DNA of 64,000 nucleotides, from the NCBI RefSeq assembly GCF_900114605.1, contig NZ_FOTP01000001.1, positions 930,001-994,000 of the forward strand, read 5' to 3'. Shown here piece by piece: positions 36,938 through 46,302 of this stretch. The stretch comes from Bradyrhizobium sp. NFR13 (lineage in GTDB: Bacteria > Pseudomonadota > Alphaproteobacteria > Rhizobiales > Xanthobacteraceae). The notes under the pieces were generated by a model, which saw only the letters and a list, made by a program, of their open reading frames with translations, had not been told where the DNA came from and did no database searches. The position numbers were made by a program, and so were the translations under genes. Position 1 is the first letter of the stretch, and each line of letters begins with the position of its first letter.

Positions 36938-37011
36938 GGCGCTCTATTTGGGGGCTGAGGGCCGCAAGTGAAAGGGGCGGATGGAACCGGGCAATGCAGG
37001 TGACACCTGGC

Positions 37012-37256
37012 TCCTTCCCCTCTCCCCCCAGGAGTGAAGCTCCGCGCAGCGGGAGAGGGTGCGTAGGCGACCTTCGGCCGCCGTTGTTAGACAAACGCCG
37101 ATGCGTAGCATCGGCTATGGCGAAGCGAAGGCGGGAGAGGGATAGCCGCAAAGCTCTACGCTTGGGGATATCCCTCTCCCGTCTCGAACCCGCTTCGCGT
37201 GTTCGATCCACCCTCTCCCACGGCGCGCAGCTACGCTGCGCTGGGGGAGAGGGAAA
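37012..37256. repeat. Composite palindromic repeat, CCCCTCTCCC/GGGAGAGGG family, copy 1
   Basis: Two face-to-face copies of a CCCCTCTCCC ... GGGAGAGGG inverted repeat (starts near 37017 and 37172), with an inner perfect hairpin GCCGATGC-GTA-GCATCGGC (37097-37115). A shorter copy occurs at 62209-62265. It fills most of the hslO-argF gap (326 bp); the remaining bases show nothing. Confidence 0.75.
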
Positions 37257-37263
37257 GAAAAGA

Positions 37264-38202
37264 TCACGCCACAGCGTTGAGACACCAGGCCAGAATGCCC
37301 TTCTGCGCATGCAGACGGTTTTCGGCCTCGTCGAACACCACCGACTGGGGGCCGTCGATCACCTCGTCGGTCACTTCCTCACCGCGATGCGCCGGCAGGC
37401 AGTGCATGAACAGCGCGTCGGGCTTGGCCAGTGACATCAGGCGCGCATTGACCTGATAGGGTTTGAGCAGGTTGTGGCGGGTCTCGCCATCCTTGTCGCC
37501 CATCGATACCCAGGTGTCGGTGACGACACAGTCGACGCCCTTCACCATCGCATCGGGATCGTTGCTGAAGGTGATCGGCGCGTTTGCCGCCTTGACCCAG
37601 TCCTTGAACGGCTTTTTCGGCGACAGCTGCGGCGGCGTCGCGATATTGAGCTTGAACTGGAAACGCTCGGCCGCATGCGCCCAGGACATCAGCACGTTGT
37701 TGTCGTCGCCGGTCCAGGCCACGGTGCGCCCCTTGATGGGACCCCGGTGCTCCTCATAGGTCATGACATCCGCCATCACCTGGCAGGGATGCGAGAAGCG
37801 CGTCAGGCCGTTGATGACCGGCACGGTCGCATTCTCGGCAAGCTCCATCAGCGAGTCATGATTGAGGATGCGGATCATGATGATGTCGACGAAACGCGAC
37901 AGCACGCGCGCAGTGTCGGCAATGGTCTCGCCGCGACCGAGCTGCATTTCGGCGCCGGTGAGCATCACGACTTCGCCGCCGAGCTGGCGCATGCCGACCT
38001 CGAACGACACGCGGGTGCGCGTCGAGGGCTTTTCGAAGATCATCGCCAGCGTCTTGTTCTTGAGCGGACGATCGGGCTCGGCATTGGAGCCGTCCTTGCC
38101 CTTCAGCTTCGCCTTCATGGCGGCAGCCGCGTTCATGATATTACGCAACTCACTGGCCGGCACGGCCGTGAGATCGAGAAAGTGCCGCGGTGACGTGCTC
38201 AT
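37264..38202 (-). CDS. argF: Ornithine carbamoyltransferase
   Basis: A 312-aa cytoplasmic enzyme joining carbamoyl phosphate and ornithine to citrulline. The carbamoyl-phosphate site is STRTR (60-64), HPCQ is at 138-141 and [10 protein letters not shown] is near residue 277, all intact. Its ATG shares one base with the argD stop (TAATG), so the two are coupled. Confidence 0.97.
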   Translation of the reverse strand: MSTSPRHFLDLTAVPASELRNIMNAAAAMKAKLKGKDGSNAEPDRPLKNKTLAMIFEKPSTRTRVSFEVGMRQLGGEVVMLTGAEMQLGRGETIADTARVLSRFVDIIMIRILNHDSLMELAENATVPVINGLTRFSHPCQVMADVMTYEEHRGPIKGRTVAWTGDDNNVLMSWAHAAERFQFKLNIATPPQLSPKKPFKDWVKAANAPITFSNDPDAMVKGVDCVVTDTWVSMGDKDGETRHNLLKPYQVNARLMSLAKPDALFMHCLPAHRGEEVTDEVIDGPQSVVFDEAENRLHAQKGILAWCLNAVA

Positions 38203-39428
38203 TACGCGGCTCCCTGCGTCTTTGCAGATGAGCCGAGCGCCACGCAGGCCTGTTCCAGCCGCTGCACGGCCTGTTCGATCTCGGACTCGCTGACGATCAG
38301 CGGGGGCAGGAAGCGCACGACATTGTCACCCGCACCAACCGTCAGCAGCTTCGCGTCACGCAATGCGGCCACGAGATCGCCCGCCGGCACGACGGCCTTG
38401 AGGCCGATCAGAAGACCTTCGCCGCGTACTTCACTCAGCACGTCCGGATGGCTATCCACCACGCCCGCGAGTTTCTGTTTCAGCAGCAGCGACATCTTCT
38501 TCACGTGATCGAAGAAGCCGGGCTTCAGCATGATATCGAGCACGGAATTCGCAGCAGCGACCGCCAGCGGATTGCCGCCGAAGGTCGAACCATGCGAGCC
38601 GGGCGCCATGCCTTCCGCCGCAGCCGCCGTGACGAGACACGCGCCGATCGGGAAGCCGCCGCCGAGCGCCTTGGCCAGCGACATCACGTCGGGCGTCACG
38701 CCGATGCGCTGATAGGCAAACAGTTCGCCGGTGCGGCCCATGCCGGTCTGCACTTCGTCGAAAATCAAAAGGATGCCGTTCTCGTCGCAGATCTCGCGCA
38801 GCGCGCGGAAGAATGCGTTGGCTGGCGCGCGTACGCCGCCCTCGCCTTGCAGCGGCTCAATGAGAATGCCGGCAGTGTTCGGACCGACGGCCTTCTTCAC
38901 GGCCTCGATATCGCCGAGCGGCAACTGGTCGAAGCCGTCGAGCGGCGCGCCATAGCCTTCGAGATATTTAGCGGCGCCGGTCGCAGCCAGCGTGCCGAGG
39001 GTCCGGCCATGGAACGCGCCTTCGAAGGTGATGATGCGCGTGCGCTCGGGGTGGCCCTTGGAGAAATGATAGTGGCGCGTCACCTTGATCGCGCATTCCA
39101 TCGCTTCGGCACCCGAATTGGCGAAGAACACGAAGTCGGCAAAGCTCTGTTCGCACAGCCGCGCAGCGAGGCGTTCGCCATCCGGGCTCTTGAACAGGTT
39201 CGACATGTGCCAGAGCTTGGTGGCCTGCTCCTGCAATGCGGCGACCATATGCGGGTGCGCATGACCAAGTGCGTTCACGGCAACGCCGCTGGTGAAGTCG
39301 AGATAGCGCTCGCCGTCGGTTCCAATCAGCCACACGCCTTCACCGCGCTCGAAAGCGACATCCGCACGCGCGAAAACAGGCAGCAAGTGAGCCTGAGAGA
39401 GGGGCGAAGACGTTGCGTTGCTGGTCAT
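38202..39428 (-). CDS. argD: Acetylornithine aminotransferase
   Basis: A 408-aa PLP enzyme of aminotransferase class III for arginine synthesis (with possible succinyl-diaminopimelate activity). Motifs include [52 protein letters not shown] and the PLP lysine in [14 protein letters not shown]. It is the first gene of argD-argF. It starts 446 bp from the divergent gcrA gene. Confidence 0.96.
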   Translation of the reverse strand: MTSNATSSPLSQAHLLPVFARADVAFERGEGVWLIGTDGERYLDFTSGVAVNALGHAHPHMVAALQEQATKLWHMSNLFKSPDGERLAARLCEQSFADFVFFANSGAEAMECAIKVTRHYHFSKGHPERTRIITFEGAFHGRTLGTLAATGAAKYLEGYGAPLDGFDQLPLGDIEAVKKAVGPNTAGILIEPLQGEGGVRAPANAFFRALREICDENGILLIFDEVQTGMGRTGELFAYQRIGVTPDVMSLAKALGGGFPIGACLVTAAAAEGMAPGSHGSTFGGNPLAVAAANSVLDIMLKPGFFDHVKKMSLLLKQKLAGVVDSHPDVLSEVRGEGLLIGLKAVVPAGDLVAALRDAKLLTVGAGDNVVRFLPPLIVSESEIEQAVQRLEQACVALGSSAKTQGAA

Positions 39429-39874
39429 AACCGATCCGATCGAAAAGACTGCGGCCGCGTCGATGACAATTGTGCGAAATCGAACAACGGACCCTAGAAA
39501 CGAAACGTGCCGCCCTTCTCGGGCGGCACGTGGGCATTATTCTATGTGTGCTGTGAAGGCTGTCAACCGCGCACTGCGGCTTTCGAGTCACACGGAGTCG
39601 CAGAAAAAGCCGATTTTGCAGCTTTATTTGCAGAAGCATGTGGACGCGGCATGCCCGACTCTTGCGTGCGAGTCACGGCATATTGTAGTTTTTCGCCTGT
39701 CGGATACGACATCTCGTGCGGCGGTAGATCCTTTTGACACATCCAGTGCGGCGTAACAGCCGGACGCGAAATTCGCGCCCGGTGAGCGCTAAGGGATTCT
39801 GACCGCAGGGGATTTTTAAGTCTCAACTCGCAGCGCCGCCTGGTCAGGCCGGCGCTCACGAAGGGAAAACTGCG
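39429..39874. promoter_or_regulatory. argD-gcrA divergent control region with five GANTC sites
   Basis: No gene is seen in these 446 bp. GANTC (CcrM methylation) sites lie at 39585-39589, 39595-39599, 39657-39661, 39670-39674 and 39795-39799, five in 215 bp against about one expected per 256 bp. The two middle sites are the arms of an inverted repeat (GACTC-8 nt-GAGTC). In Caulobacter-type bacteria GcrA acts at methylated GANTC promoters, so methylation-dependent autoregulation is plausible. Confidence 0.6.
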
Positions 39875-40384
39875 ATGACGGTAATGACATGGACCGACGA
39901 TCGCGTCGAACAGTTGAAGAAACTCTGGGAGGGCGGCCTCTCCGCGAGCCAGATCGCCGCGGAACTCGGCAACGTGACCCGCAACGCCGTGATCGGCAAG
40001 GTGCACCGTCTCGGCCTGTCCGGCCGGGCCAAGAGCCCATCCTCGGCAGCTCCGCGGCAGCGCAAGGCGCGCCCGGCGCAGCAGATGGTACGCGTCGCCC
40101 GCCCGATGGCCCGCGGCAACACCGCGCTGGCCCATAATTACGAGGTCGAGGCCGAGCCCGATCCGATCGCCTATGACAATATCGTGCCGATCAGCCAGCG
40201 CCTGTCGCTGGTCGAACTCAACGACGCCACCTGCCATTGGCCGATCGGCGATCCGTCGAGCGCGGACTTCTACTTCTGCGGCGGCAGGGCGCTGGCTGGC
40301 GCCCCCTATTGCGCGCATCATTCGCGCATCGCCTATCAGCCGGCCAGCGACCGTCGCCGCGCGGTACCGAAGCCGACGCGCTGA
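39875..40384 (+). CDS. gcrA: GcrA cell-cycle regulator
   Basis: A 169-aa DNA-binding protein that works with sigma-70 RNA polymerase at CcrM-methylated promoters. The N-terminal DNA-binding domain (TWTDDRVEQLKKLWEGGLSASQIAAELGNVTRNAVIGKVHRLGLSGRAK, residues 5-53) is diagnostic. The C-terminus (SLVELNDATCHWPIGDPSSADFYFCGG, CAHHSRIAYQP) is the polymerase-binding part with Cys/His that may bind zinc. In-frame ATG codons at 39875 and 39884 both fit. Confidence 0.94.
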   Translation: MTVMTWTDDRVEQLKKLWEGGLSASQIAAELGNVTRNAVIGKVHRLGLSGRAKSPSSAAPRQRKARPAQQMVRVARPMARGNTALAHNYEVEAEPDPIAYDNIVPISQRLSLVELNDATCHWPIGDPSSADFYFCGGRALAGAPYCAHHSRIAYQPASDRRRAVPKPTR

Positions 40385-40408
40385 GCTGGAAAGCATCTCA
40401 ACCAAATG

Positions 40409-40437
40409 AAAATGCCCGGTGATGAGCCGGGCATTTT
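40409..40437. terminator. Intrinsic terminator between gcrA and phoB
   Basis: Stem AAAATGCCCGG (40409-40419) with CCGGGCATTTT (40427-40437), a 7-nt loop, and A or T runs on both sides. It lies between the convergent gcrA and phoB and can work in both directions. Confidence 0.85.
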
Positions 40438-40487
40438 TCGTTTGGGGGCTTCTAACCTCGTCCCGCTTGCGCGGAGAAGGAAGATAC

Positions 40488-41198
40488 CTACTCCGCCGCC
40501 TTGTCGAACCGGTCGTCCAGCGCGTAGCCAGCACCGCGCACGGTGCGGATCGGATCCGGTTCACCGGCGGGATTGAGCAGCTTGCGCAGGCGGCCGATAT
40601 GAACGTCAACGGTGCGCTCGTCGATATAGATGTCGCGGCCCCAGACGCTGTCGAGCAATTGCTCGCGGCTGAACACGCGGCCCGGATGTTCCAGGAAGAA
40701 CTCCAGCAGGCGATATTCGGTCGGACCGAGATCGATCGGGCGGCTCGAGCGCACGACGCGGCGCTTGTCACGGTCGAGTTCGATATCGCCGAAAGCGAGC
40801 ACGGTGGCGAGACGCTCAGGAGCTGCACGACGCAGCAGACCCTTCACGCGCGCCAGCAACTCCGGCACCGAGAACGGCTTGACGATATAGTCGTCGGCGC
40901 CGGTGGCGAGACCGCGAACGCGCTCGCTCTCTTCGCCGCGCGCCGTCAGCATGATGATCGGCAGTGCCTTGGTTTCGGGCCGTGCGCGCAAACGGCGGCA
41001 CAGTTCGATGCCGGACAGGCCCGGCAGCATCCAGTCGAGCACCACGAGATCCGGCACCCGCTCCTTCAAGCGGGTATCGGCATCGTCGCCGCGAGCGACC
41101 GTTTCAACATCATAGCCTTCGGCGTCGAGGTTGTAGCGAAGCAGCGTCGTCAGCGCCTCTTCGTCTTCCACCACCAGAATGCGTGCATTCACAGCCAT
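40488..41198 (-). CDS. phoB: PhoB response regulator
   Basis: A 236-aa two-component regulator of the Pho regulon. The receiver domain has acidic residues E11 and D12, phosphoacceptor D55 (VVLDWMLPG) and K in YIVKPF. The OmpR/PhoB winged-helix domain spans about 135-230 (RDIYIDERTVDVHIGRLRKLLNP, RTVRGAGYAL). ATG 41198 (MAVNARILVVEDEE) is chosen over an upstream start. It is the last gene of phoR-pstSCAB-phoU-phoB. Confidence 0.96.
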   Translation of the reverse strand: MAVNARILVVEDEEALTTLLRYNLDAEGYDVETVARGDDADTRLKERVPDLVVLDWMLPGLSGIELCRRLRARPETKALPIIMLTARGEESERVRGLATGADDYIVKPFSVPELLARVKGLLRRAAPERLATVLAFGDIELDRDKRRVVRSSRPIDLGPTEYRLLEFFLEHPGRVFSREQLLDSVWGRDIYIDERTVDVHIGRLRKLLNPAGEPDPIRTVRGAGYALDDRFDKAAE

Positions 41199-41234
41199 AT
41201 GGTCAATACCCTCAGTGACGTCCAACAAGCCCTT

Positions 41235-41281
41235 AGATCATGATCCTTGCGGAAACCTGTTCCGCTTTTCCGGATCATGCT
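41235..41281. repeat. Inverted repeat element inside the Pho operon
   Basis: The arms CATGATCC (41239-41246) and GGATCATG (41272-41279) enclose TTGCGGAAACCTGTTCCGC, itself partly palindromic. I recall this as a dispersed element in this family of bacteria. It lies between the phoU stop (41282) and the phoB start and could modulate the phoU-phoB transcript. Confidence 0.55.
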
Positions 41282-41995
41282 TCAGGCCGTCGGCGTATTC
41301 GCGAATGTGGTCATGTCGCCTTTCGGGCGCTTGTCGAGGATCTGCTGGCCCTCGATCATGTAGAACACGGTTTCCGCAATATTGGTGGCGTGGTCGCCGA
41401 TCCGCTCGATGTTCTTGGCGCAGAACATCAGGTGAATACAGAACGAGATGTTCCGCGGGTCTTCCATCATATAGGTCAGGAGTTCGCGGAACAGCGAGGT
41501 GCAGATCGCGTCGATTTCCTCGTCGCCCTTCCACACCGTCATCGCGGCCGGCAGATCGTGTGCGGCGTAGGCGTCGAGCACAGCCTTGACCTGGGTGGTC
41601 ACGAGGTCGGTCATGTGTTCGAGGCCGCGGATCAGCTTCAGCGGATGGAAGTCGCTGTCGAGTGCATTGACGCGCTTGCCGATGTTCTTGGAGAGATCGC
41701 CTATGCGCTCGAGATCGGTGGCGACGCGCAGCGCGCCGACGATCTCGCGCAGGTCGACAGCCATCGGCTGACGCTTGGCGATGGTCAGCACCGCACGCTC
41801 TTCGATCGTGCGCTGCAACTGGTCGATCTCGGCGTCGGTGGCGACGACGCGCGCACCGAGCGCAACGTCCCGGCGGATCAGCGCATCGACGGATTCGACG
41901 ATCTGCCGTTCTGCGAGGCCACCCATCTCGGCGACGAGACGGGTCAGCTCCTGCAGATCGTCGTCGAAAGCCTTGGTGGTGTGTTCAAAAGCCAT
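41282..41995 (-). CDS. phoU: PhoU, phosphate-signalling adaptor
   Basis: A 237-aa helical protein with two PhoU repeats (each about 100 residues), seen in the repeated motifs MGGLAERQIVESVDALIRRD and ERIGDLSKNIGKRVNAL / ERIGDHATNIAETVFYMIEGQ. It links the Pst transporter state to PhoR, repressing the Pho regulon when phosphate is plentiful. It lies between pstB and phoB. Confidence 0.95.
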   Translation of the reverse strand: MAFEHTTKAFDDDLQELTRLVAEMGGLAERQIVESVDALIRRDVALGARVVATDAEIDQLQRTIEERAVLTIAKRQPMAVDLREIVGALRVATDLERIGDLSKNIGKRVNALDSDFHPLKLIRGLEHMTDLVTTQVKAVLDAYAAHDLPAAMTVWKGDEEIDAICTSLFRELLTYMMEDPRNISFCIHLMFCAKNIERIGDHATNIAETVFYMIEGQQILDKRPKGDMTTFANTPTA

Positions 41996-42021
41996 ATCTA
42001 AATCCTCCCGCGAATATCGCG

Positions 42022-42849
42022 TCAGCCGAAGCGGCCGGTGATGTAATCCTGGGTGCGGCGATCGGTCGGCGACGTGAAGATCTTGTTGGTCTGATCGAAC
42101 TCGATCAGCTCACCGAGATACATGAAAGCCGTGGTGTCGGAGACGCGGGCCGCCTGCTGCATGTTATGGGTCACGATCGCGATCGTATACTGATCCTTCA
42201 ACTCGTCGATCAGCTCCTCGATCTTCGCGGTCGAGATGGGATCCAGCGCCGAGCACGGCTCGTCGAACAGGATCACTTCCGGCCGAACTGCGATGGTGCG
42301 CGCGATGCACAGGCGCTGCTGCTGACCGCCCGACAGGCTGAGGCCCGACGCGTTGAGCTTGTCCTTGACTTCGTTCCAGAGCGCACCGCCGCGCAGCGCC
42401 TTCTCGACGCGGATGTCCATCTCCGACTTGGAGATCTTCTCATAGAGGCGGATACCGAAGGCGATGTTTTCGTAAATCGTCATCGGGAACGGAGTCGGTT
42501 TCTGGAACACCATGCCGACGCGGGCGCGCAGCAGGTTGAGGTCCAGCTTCGGATCCAGAATGTTCTGGTTGTCGAGCATGAGCTGCCCCTCGGCGCGCTG
42601 GCCTGGATACAGGTCATACATGCGGTTGAAGATGCGCAGCAGCGTGGACTTGCCGCAGCCCGACGGGCCGATGAACGCAGTCACGCGGTTCGCCATCAGC
42701 GTCAGGTTGATCTTCTTCAGCGCGTGGTGTTCGCCATAGTAAAAGTTCAGGTCGCGCACGGTGACCTTGGGACGGGTCTCGCCCTGCAAGACCGACGGCG
42801 GCGGCATCGAGACGGAAGGAACGCCAGACGACACAGAAAGCTCACTCAT
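42022..42849 (-). CDS. pstB: Phosphate ABC transporter ATPase PstB
   Basis: A 275-aa ATPase with Walker A (GPSGCGKST), signature (LSGGQQQR), Walker B ([13 protein letters not shown]) and switch His ([11 protein letters not shown]). It powers high-affinity phosphate uptake through PstCA. Its start overlaps the pstA stop by four bases (42846-42849). Confidence 0.97.
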   Translation of the reverse strand: MSELSVSSGVPSVSMPPPSVLQGETRPKVTVRDLNFYYGEHHALKKINLTLMANRVTAFIGPSGCGKSTLLRIFNRMYDLYPGQRAEGQLMLDNQNILDPKLDLNLLRARVGMVFQKPTPFPMTIYENIAFGIRLYEKISKSEMDIRVEKALRGGALWNEVKDKLNASGLSLSGGQQQRLCIARTIAVRPEVILFDEPCSALDPISTAKIEELIDELKDQYTIAIVTHNMQQAARVSDTTAFMYLGELIEFDQTNKIFTSPTDRRTQDYITGRFG

Positions 42850-43691
42850 TTTGCTGTCCTCTCGGCGCCGAGAATGCGTGCGCCAATGTTAAGGGCAAGT
42901 ACGGTCAAGGTGATGATCAGCGCACCGCTCCAGGCGAGCTGTTTCCAGTACTCGTAGGGGCTCTGCACGAAGTTGTTGATGGTCACCGGCAGGTTGGCCA
43001 TCGTCTTGGTGAGGTCGAGGCTGAAGAACTGGTTGCTCAGCGCAGTGAACAGCAGCGGCGCCGTTTCACCGGCGACACGCGCGGTCGCCAGCAGCACACC
43101 GGTGATGAGACCGGCGCGGGCTGCACGATAGGCGATCCGCTTGATGACCAGGGAGCGCGGCAGGCCGAGCGCCGAGGCCGCTTCACGCAGCGGGTTCGGC
43201 ACGAGGCCGAGCATGTCTTCAGTGGTGCGAACCACGACGGGGATCACGATCACGGCGAGCGCAAGCGAACCGGCGAGAGCCGAGAAGCCGCCCATCGGAA
43301 CCACCACCGCACCATAAACGAACAGGCCGATGATGATGGACGGGGCCGACAGCAACACGTCGTTGATAAAACGGATCACCGAGGTGAGTTTGTCGTGCTT
43401 GCCATACTCAGCAAGATAGGTGCCGGCAAACAGGCCGAGCGGCGCACCGATGCCGACGCCAATGATGGTCATGATGACCGAACCGACGATGGCATTGAGC
43501 AGACCGCCCTCCTGCGAACCGGGCGGCGGCGTGTTCTGGGTGAAGATCTGCAGGCTGATGCCGGCGAGGCCGTTGTAGAACAGCGTGAACAGGATCAGCG
43601 CGAGCCAGGTGACGCCAAACAGAGCGGCACCCATGCAGAGCCCACGGACGATCTTGTCGTTGCGACGGCGTGAAGCGTAAATCGGGTTCAT
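42846..43691 (-). CDS. pstA: Phosphate ABC transporter permease PstA
   Basis: A 281-aa inner-membrane permease with about six helices and the EAA-like loop [29 protein letters not shown] typical of PstA. ATG 43691 gives [13 protein letters not shown]; an in-frame start at 43715 exists but the interval to pstC supports 43691, one base from the pstC stop (43693). Confidence 0.95.
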   Translation of the reverse strand: MNPIYASRRRNDKIVRGLCMGAALFGVTWLALILFTLFYNGLAGISLQIFTQNTPPPGSQEGGLLNAIVGSVIMTIIGVGIGAPLGLFAGTYLAEYGKHDKLTSVIRFINDVLLSAPSIIIGLFVYGAVVVPMGGFSALAGSLALAVIVIPVVVRTTEDMLGLVPNPLREAASALGLPRSLVIKRIAYRAARAGLITGVLLATARVAGETAPLLFTALSNQFFSLDLTKTMANLPVTINNFVQSPYEYWKQLAWSGALIITLTVLALNIGARILGAERTAK

Positions 43692-43692
43692 G

Positions 43693-44691
43693 TTAGTTGC
43701 CCGCCTTCTTTTCAAGCCGCAGCAGCATCAGGCGTGCAGCCGAGAGCACCACGAAGGTAAGCACGAACAGCAGCAGGCCGAGCAGGATCAGACCCGACTG
43801 ATGCAACCCGTCGCTCTCCGCGAATTCGGAGGCGATCGCCGCCGAGATCGTGGTACCCGGGCCGAACAGAGATCCGGTAATGCGGAACGAGTTGCCGATG
43901 ATGAAGGTCACCGCCATGGTCTCGCCAAGCGCACGGCCGAGCGCCAGCATAACGCCACCGATCACACCGACGCGGGTGTAGGGGATGACGACATTGCGGA
44001 CGACTTCCCAGGTGGTGCAGCCGACGCCGTAAGCGGCTTCCTTGAGCACCGGCGGCACCGTCTTGAACACGTCGACCGAGATCGAGGTGATGAAGGGCAG
44101 CACCATGATGGCGAGGATGAGCGAGGCGTTGAACAGCGAGAGATAGGACGGCGGACCGGCGAAGATGGTGCCGAGCACCGGCACGCCTTCGAAGATGTTG
44201 ATCAGGAACGGCTGGAAGTGATTGGCCAGGAACGGGCCGAGCACGAAGAAGCCCCACATGCCGTAAATGATCGAGGGGATGCCGGCGAGAAGCTCAACGG
44301 CCATGCCGATCGGGCGCCGCAGCCACTGCGGGCACAGTTCGGTGAGGAACACCGCGATGCCGATGCCGACCGGAATGGCGATAGCCATCGCGATCACCGA
44401 GGTGATCAGCGTGCCGTAGATCGGGCCGAGCGCGCCCAGCACCGGCGGATCGGCCGACGGCGCCCAACGCTGCGTGGTCAGGAAGGAGAAGCCGAATTCC
44501 TTGAGCGCCGGCCATGCGCCGACGATGAGCGACAGAATGATGCCGCCGAGAATAAACAGAACGGACAGTGCCGAGATGCGGGTGATCCAGTAAAACGCCT
44601 GGTCCCCGGCCTTGAAGGCATTCAGAGCCTTCGCACGATCATAAGGTCCGGCAGCGTCCATCGAAGAGCTCTGTACGGCCATGTCTGCCAC
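43693..44691 (-). CDS. pstC: Phosphate ABC transporter permease PstC
   Basis: A 332-aa permease with about six to seven helices. [31 protein letters not shown] is characteristic of PstC, and the loop [23 protein letters not shown] gives the ATPase contact. An extended N-terminus of about 30 residues precedes the first helix. It partners PstA and PstB and lies downstream of pstS. Confidence 0.96.
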   Translation of the reverse strand: MADMAVQSSSMDAAGPYDRAKALNAFKAGDQAFYWITRISALSVLFILGGIILSLIVGAWPALKEFGFSFLTTQRWAPSADPPVLGALGPIYGTLITSVIAMAIAIPVGIGIAVFLTELCPQWLRRPIGMAVELLAGIPSIIYGMWGFFVLGPFLANHFQPFLINIFEGVPVLGTIFAGPPSYLSLFNASLILAIMVLPFITSISVDVFKTVPPVLKEAAYGVGCTTWEVVRNVVIPYTRVGVIGGVMLALGRALGETMAVTFIIGNSFRITGSLFGPGTTISAAIASEFAESDGLHQSGLILLGLLLFVLTFVVLSAARLMLLRLEKKAGN

Positions 44692-44762
44692 GCCAGTCCC
44701 CTGTAATTGTTACAATACCCCAAAACGCGTTGCCCTGGATGGGCTTGTCAGGGCGCGAAGTC

Positions 44763-44790
44763 AGAAGAGAAGAAGAGAAGAAGAGAAGAA
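44763..44790. repeat. Octanucleotide tandem repeat between pstS and pstC
   Basis: (AGAAGAGA) repeated 3.5 times (28 bp), a pure purine tract on the plus strand and a pyrimidine tract in the transcript, in the 161-bp pstS-pstC gap. It is a simple-sequence repeat able to slip in copy number; the effect could be on transcript processing or spacing. Confidence 0.85.
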
Positions 44791-44852
44791 ATTCAGCCCT
44801 GCAGTGCAGCGAACGGAGGAGAGATGCCCCTCTCCTCCGCCCACACACCAGA

Positions 44853-45863
44853 TCAGCTCTTGATGTCAGCCGACCAGGTCTTTTCGATCAGCTTGACGAC
44901 CGAGTCCGGCATCGGGATGTAGTCGAGCTCTTCAGCAGCCTTGTCGCCCTTTTCGAACGACCACTTGAAGAACTTCAGCGCTTCAGCCGAGGCCGCCTTG
45001 TCGGTCGGGGCCTTGTGCATGAGGATGAAGGTCGCCGCAGTGATCGGCCAGGACGCTTCGCCCGGCTGGTCGGTGAGGATCACGTAGTAGCCGGGAGCCT
45101 TGGCCCAGTCGGCATTGGCAGCAGCAGCCTGGAAGGCAGCGACGGTCGGCTGCACGGTCTTGCCAGCCTTGTTGACGAGGCCGGCATAGGTCAGCTTGTT
45201 CTGCTTGGCGTAAGCATATTCAACATAACCGATGGCATTCTTGGTCTGGCCGACGTTGCCAGCGACGCCTTCGTTGCCCTTGGCGCCAACGCCAACCGGC
45301 CACTCGACGGCGGTACCGGTGCCGACCTTGGTCTTCCAGTCAGCCGAGGCCTTGGACAGATAGTCGGTGAAGTTGAAGGTGGTGCCCGAACCGTCCGAAC
45401 GACGAACGACGGTGATGGCAGCCGAGGGCAGCTTCAGCTTCGGGTTCAGCTTGGCGATGGCAGCGTCGTCCCACTTGGTGACCTTGCCGAGATAGATGTC
45501 GCCGAGCACTTCGCCGGAGAGAACCAGCTCGCCAGAGGCAATGCCTTCGAGATTCACGACGGGAACGATCGCGCCCATCACCATCGGCCACTGAACCAGG
45601 CCGTCCTTCTCGAGCTGCTCAGCCTTGAGCGGCGCGTCGGTAGCGCCGAAGGTCACGGTCTTGGCCTGGATCTGCTTGATGCCGGCGCCCGAACCGATCG
45701 ACTGGTAGTTCAAACCATTGCCAGTCTCTTTCTTGTAGGCGTCGGCCCACTTCGAATAGACCGGGAACGGGAACGTTGCGCCGGCACCCGTGATGTCGGC
45801 GGCAAATGCCGAGGTCGAGGCGGCAACGAGGCCGGCAGCGACGATCGCTTTGAGGAATTTCAT
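44853..45863 (-). CDS. pstS: Phosphate-binding protein PstS
   Basis: A 336-aa periplasmic protein with a signal peptide ([21 protein letters not shown]). Phosphate-site motifs are [37 protein letters not shown] and [21 protein letters not shown]. It delivers phosphate to PstCA. Expression is expected from the Pho box 87 bp upstream, separately or together with the downstream genes; the 161-bp gap after it often separates strongly expressed pstS from pstC. Confidence 0.97.
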   Translation of the reverse strand: MKFLKAIVAAGLVAASTSAFAADITGAGATFPFPVYSKWADAYKKETGNGLNYQSIGSGAGIKQIQAKTVTFGATDAPLKAEQLEKDGLVQWPMVMGAIVPVVNLEGIASGELVLSGEVLGDIYLGKVTKWDDAAIAKLNPKLKLPSAAITVVRRSDGSGTTFNFTDYLSKASADWKTKVGTGTAVEWPVGVGAKGNEGVAGNVGQTKNAIGYVEYAYAKQNKLTYAGLVNKAGKTVQPTVAAFQAAAANADWAKAPGYYVILTDQPGEASWPITAATFILMHKAPTDKAASAEALKFFKWSFEKGDKAAEELDYIPMPDSVVKLIEKTWSADIKS

Positions 45864-45949
45864 GGGATGTCTCCAATCTCGTGAGCGACCGCGCCGGATG
45901 CGCCAGTTGTGCTCACGCCGCCCGTTTAGGGGTGGTCGATTGTGCTTTT

Positions 45950-45978
45950 ATGATAGTTCCGTGACACTTGGATGACGG
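45950..45978 (-). promoter_or_regulatory. Pho box of pstS
   Basis: On the minus strand, three 7-mers CCGTCAT, GTGTCAC and CTATCAT spaced by four bases each (11-bp period), matching the CTGTCAT-type PhoB half-sites. It lies 87-115 bp upstream of pstS. PhoB~P would bind here under phosphate starvation. Confidence 0.85.
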
Positions 45979-46302
45979 CACCAAGCATCTGTAAATGCTT
46001 TGTTTTTCTGCCTCCGCGGATAATTTTACCGTGCAAATGACAGCGAAAATGCCCTGCCATGAGGGTCATGCCAGGCCGTCAAAATCCGCCGTCACAGGGG
46101 TTAACAATATGTTTCAGCAGGCGGAATCCGGCCTCGCGCGCATGCGCGCGTATGACAGCGGCGGGCACGATATTGAGGGGGATCGGACGCAATGCCGCAC
46201 CATCCGCCAGGGCTTTTTTGACTGTCTGAGCGAAGCGCAGCGATGCGGGACCGCCCGAGGGCGGCCCTGACGGGCACAAGAGAACGAAGGGAGTTTAAGG
46301 CG
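45979..46302. other. pstS-phoR gap, no gene seen
   Basis: 324 bp between the Pho box and phoR. Two short open frames (45995-46270 plus and 46079-46279 minus) overlap each other and show no recognisable protein. The stretch is moderately GC-rich with no strong terminator hairpin, so phoR may read through into pstS. Confidence 0.6.

Noticed and set aside
39563-40828. A 421-codon minus-strand open frame across the gcrA region
   Set aside because: It covers gcrA and part of phoB in the antisense or wrong frame. Only GcrA and PhoB show real domains.
45995-46279. Two overlapping small frames in the pstS-phoR gap
   Set aside because: Neither shows a ribosome site, a domain or normal codon pattern. 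They overlap each other on opposite strands.
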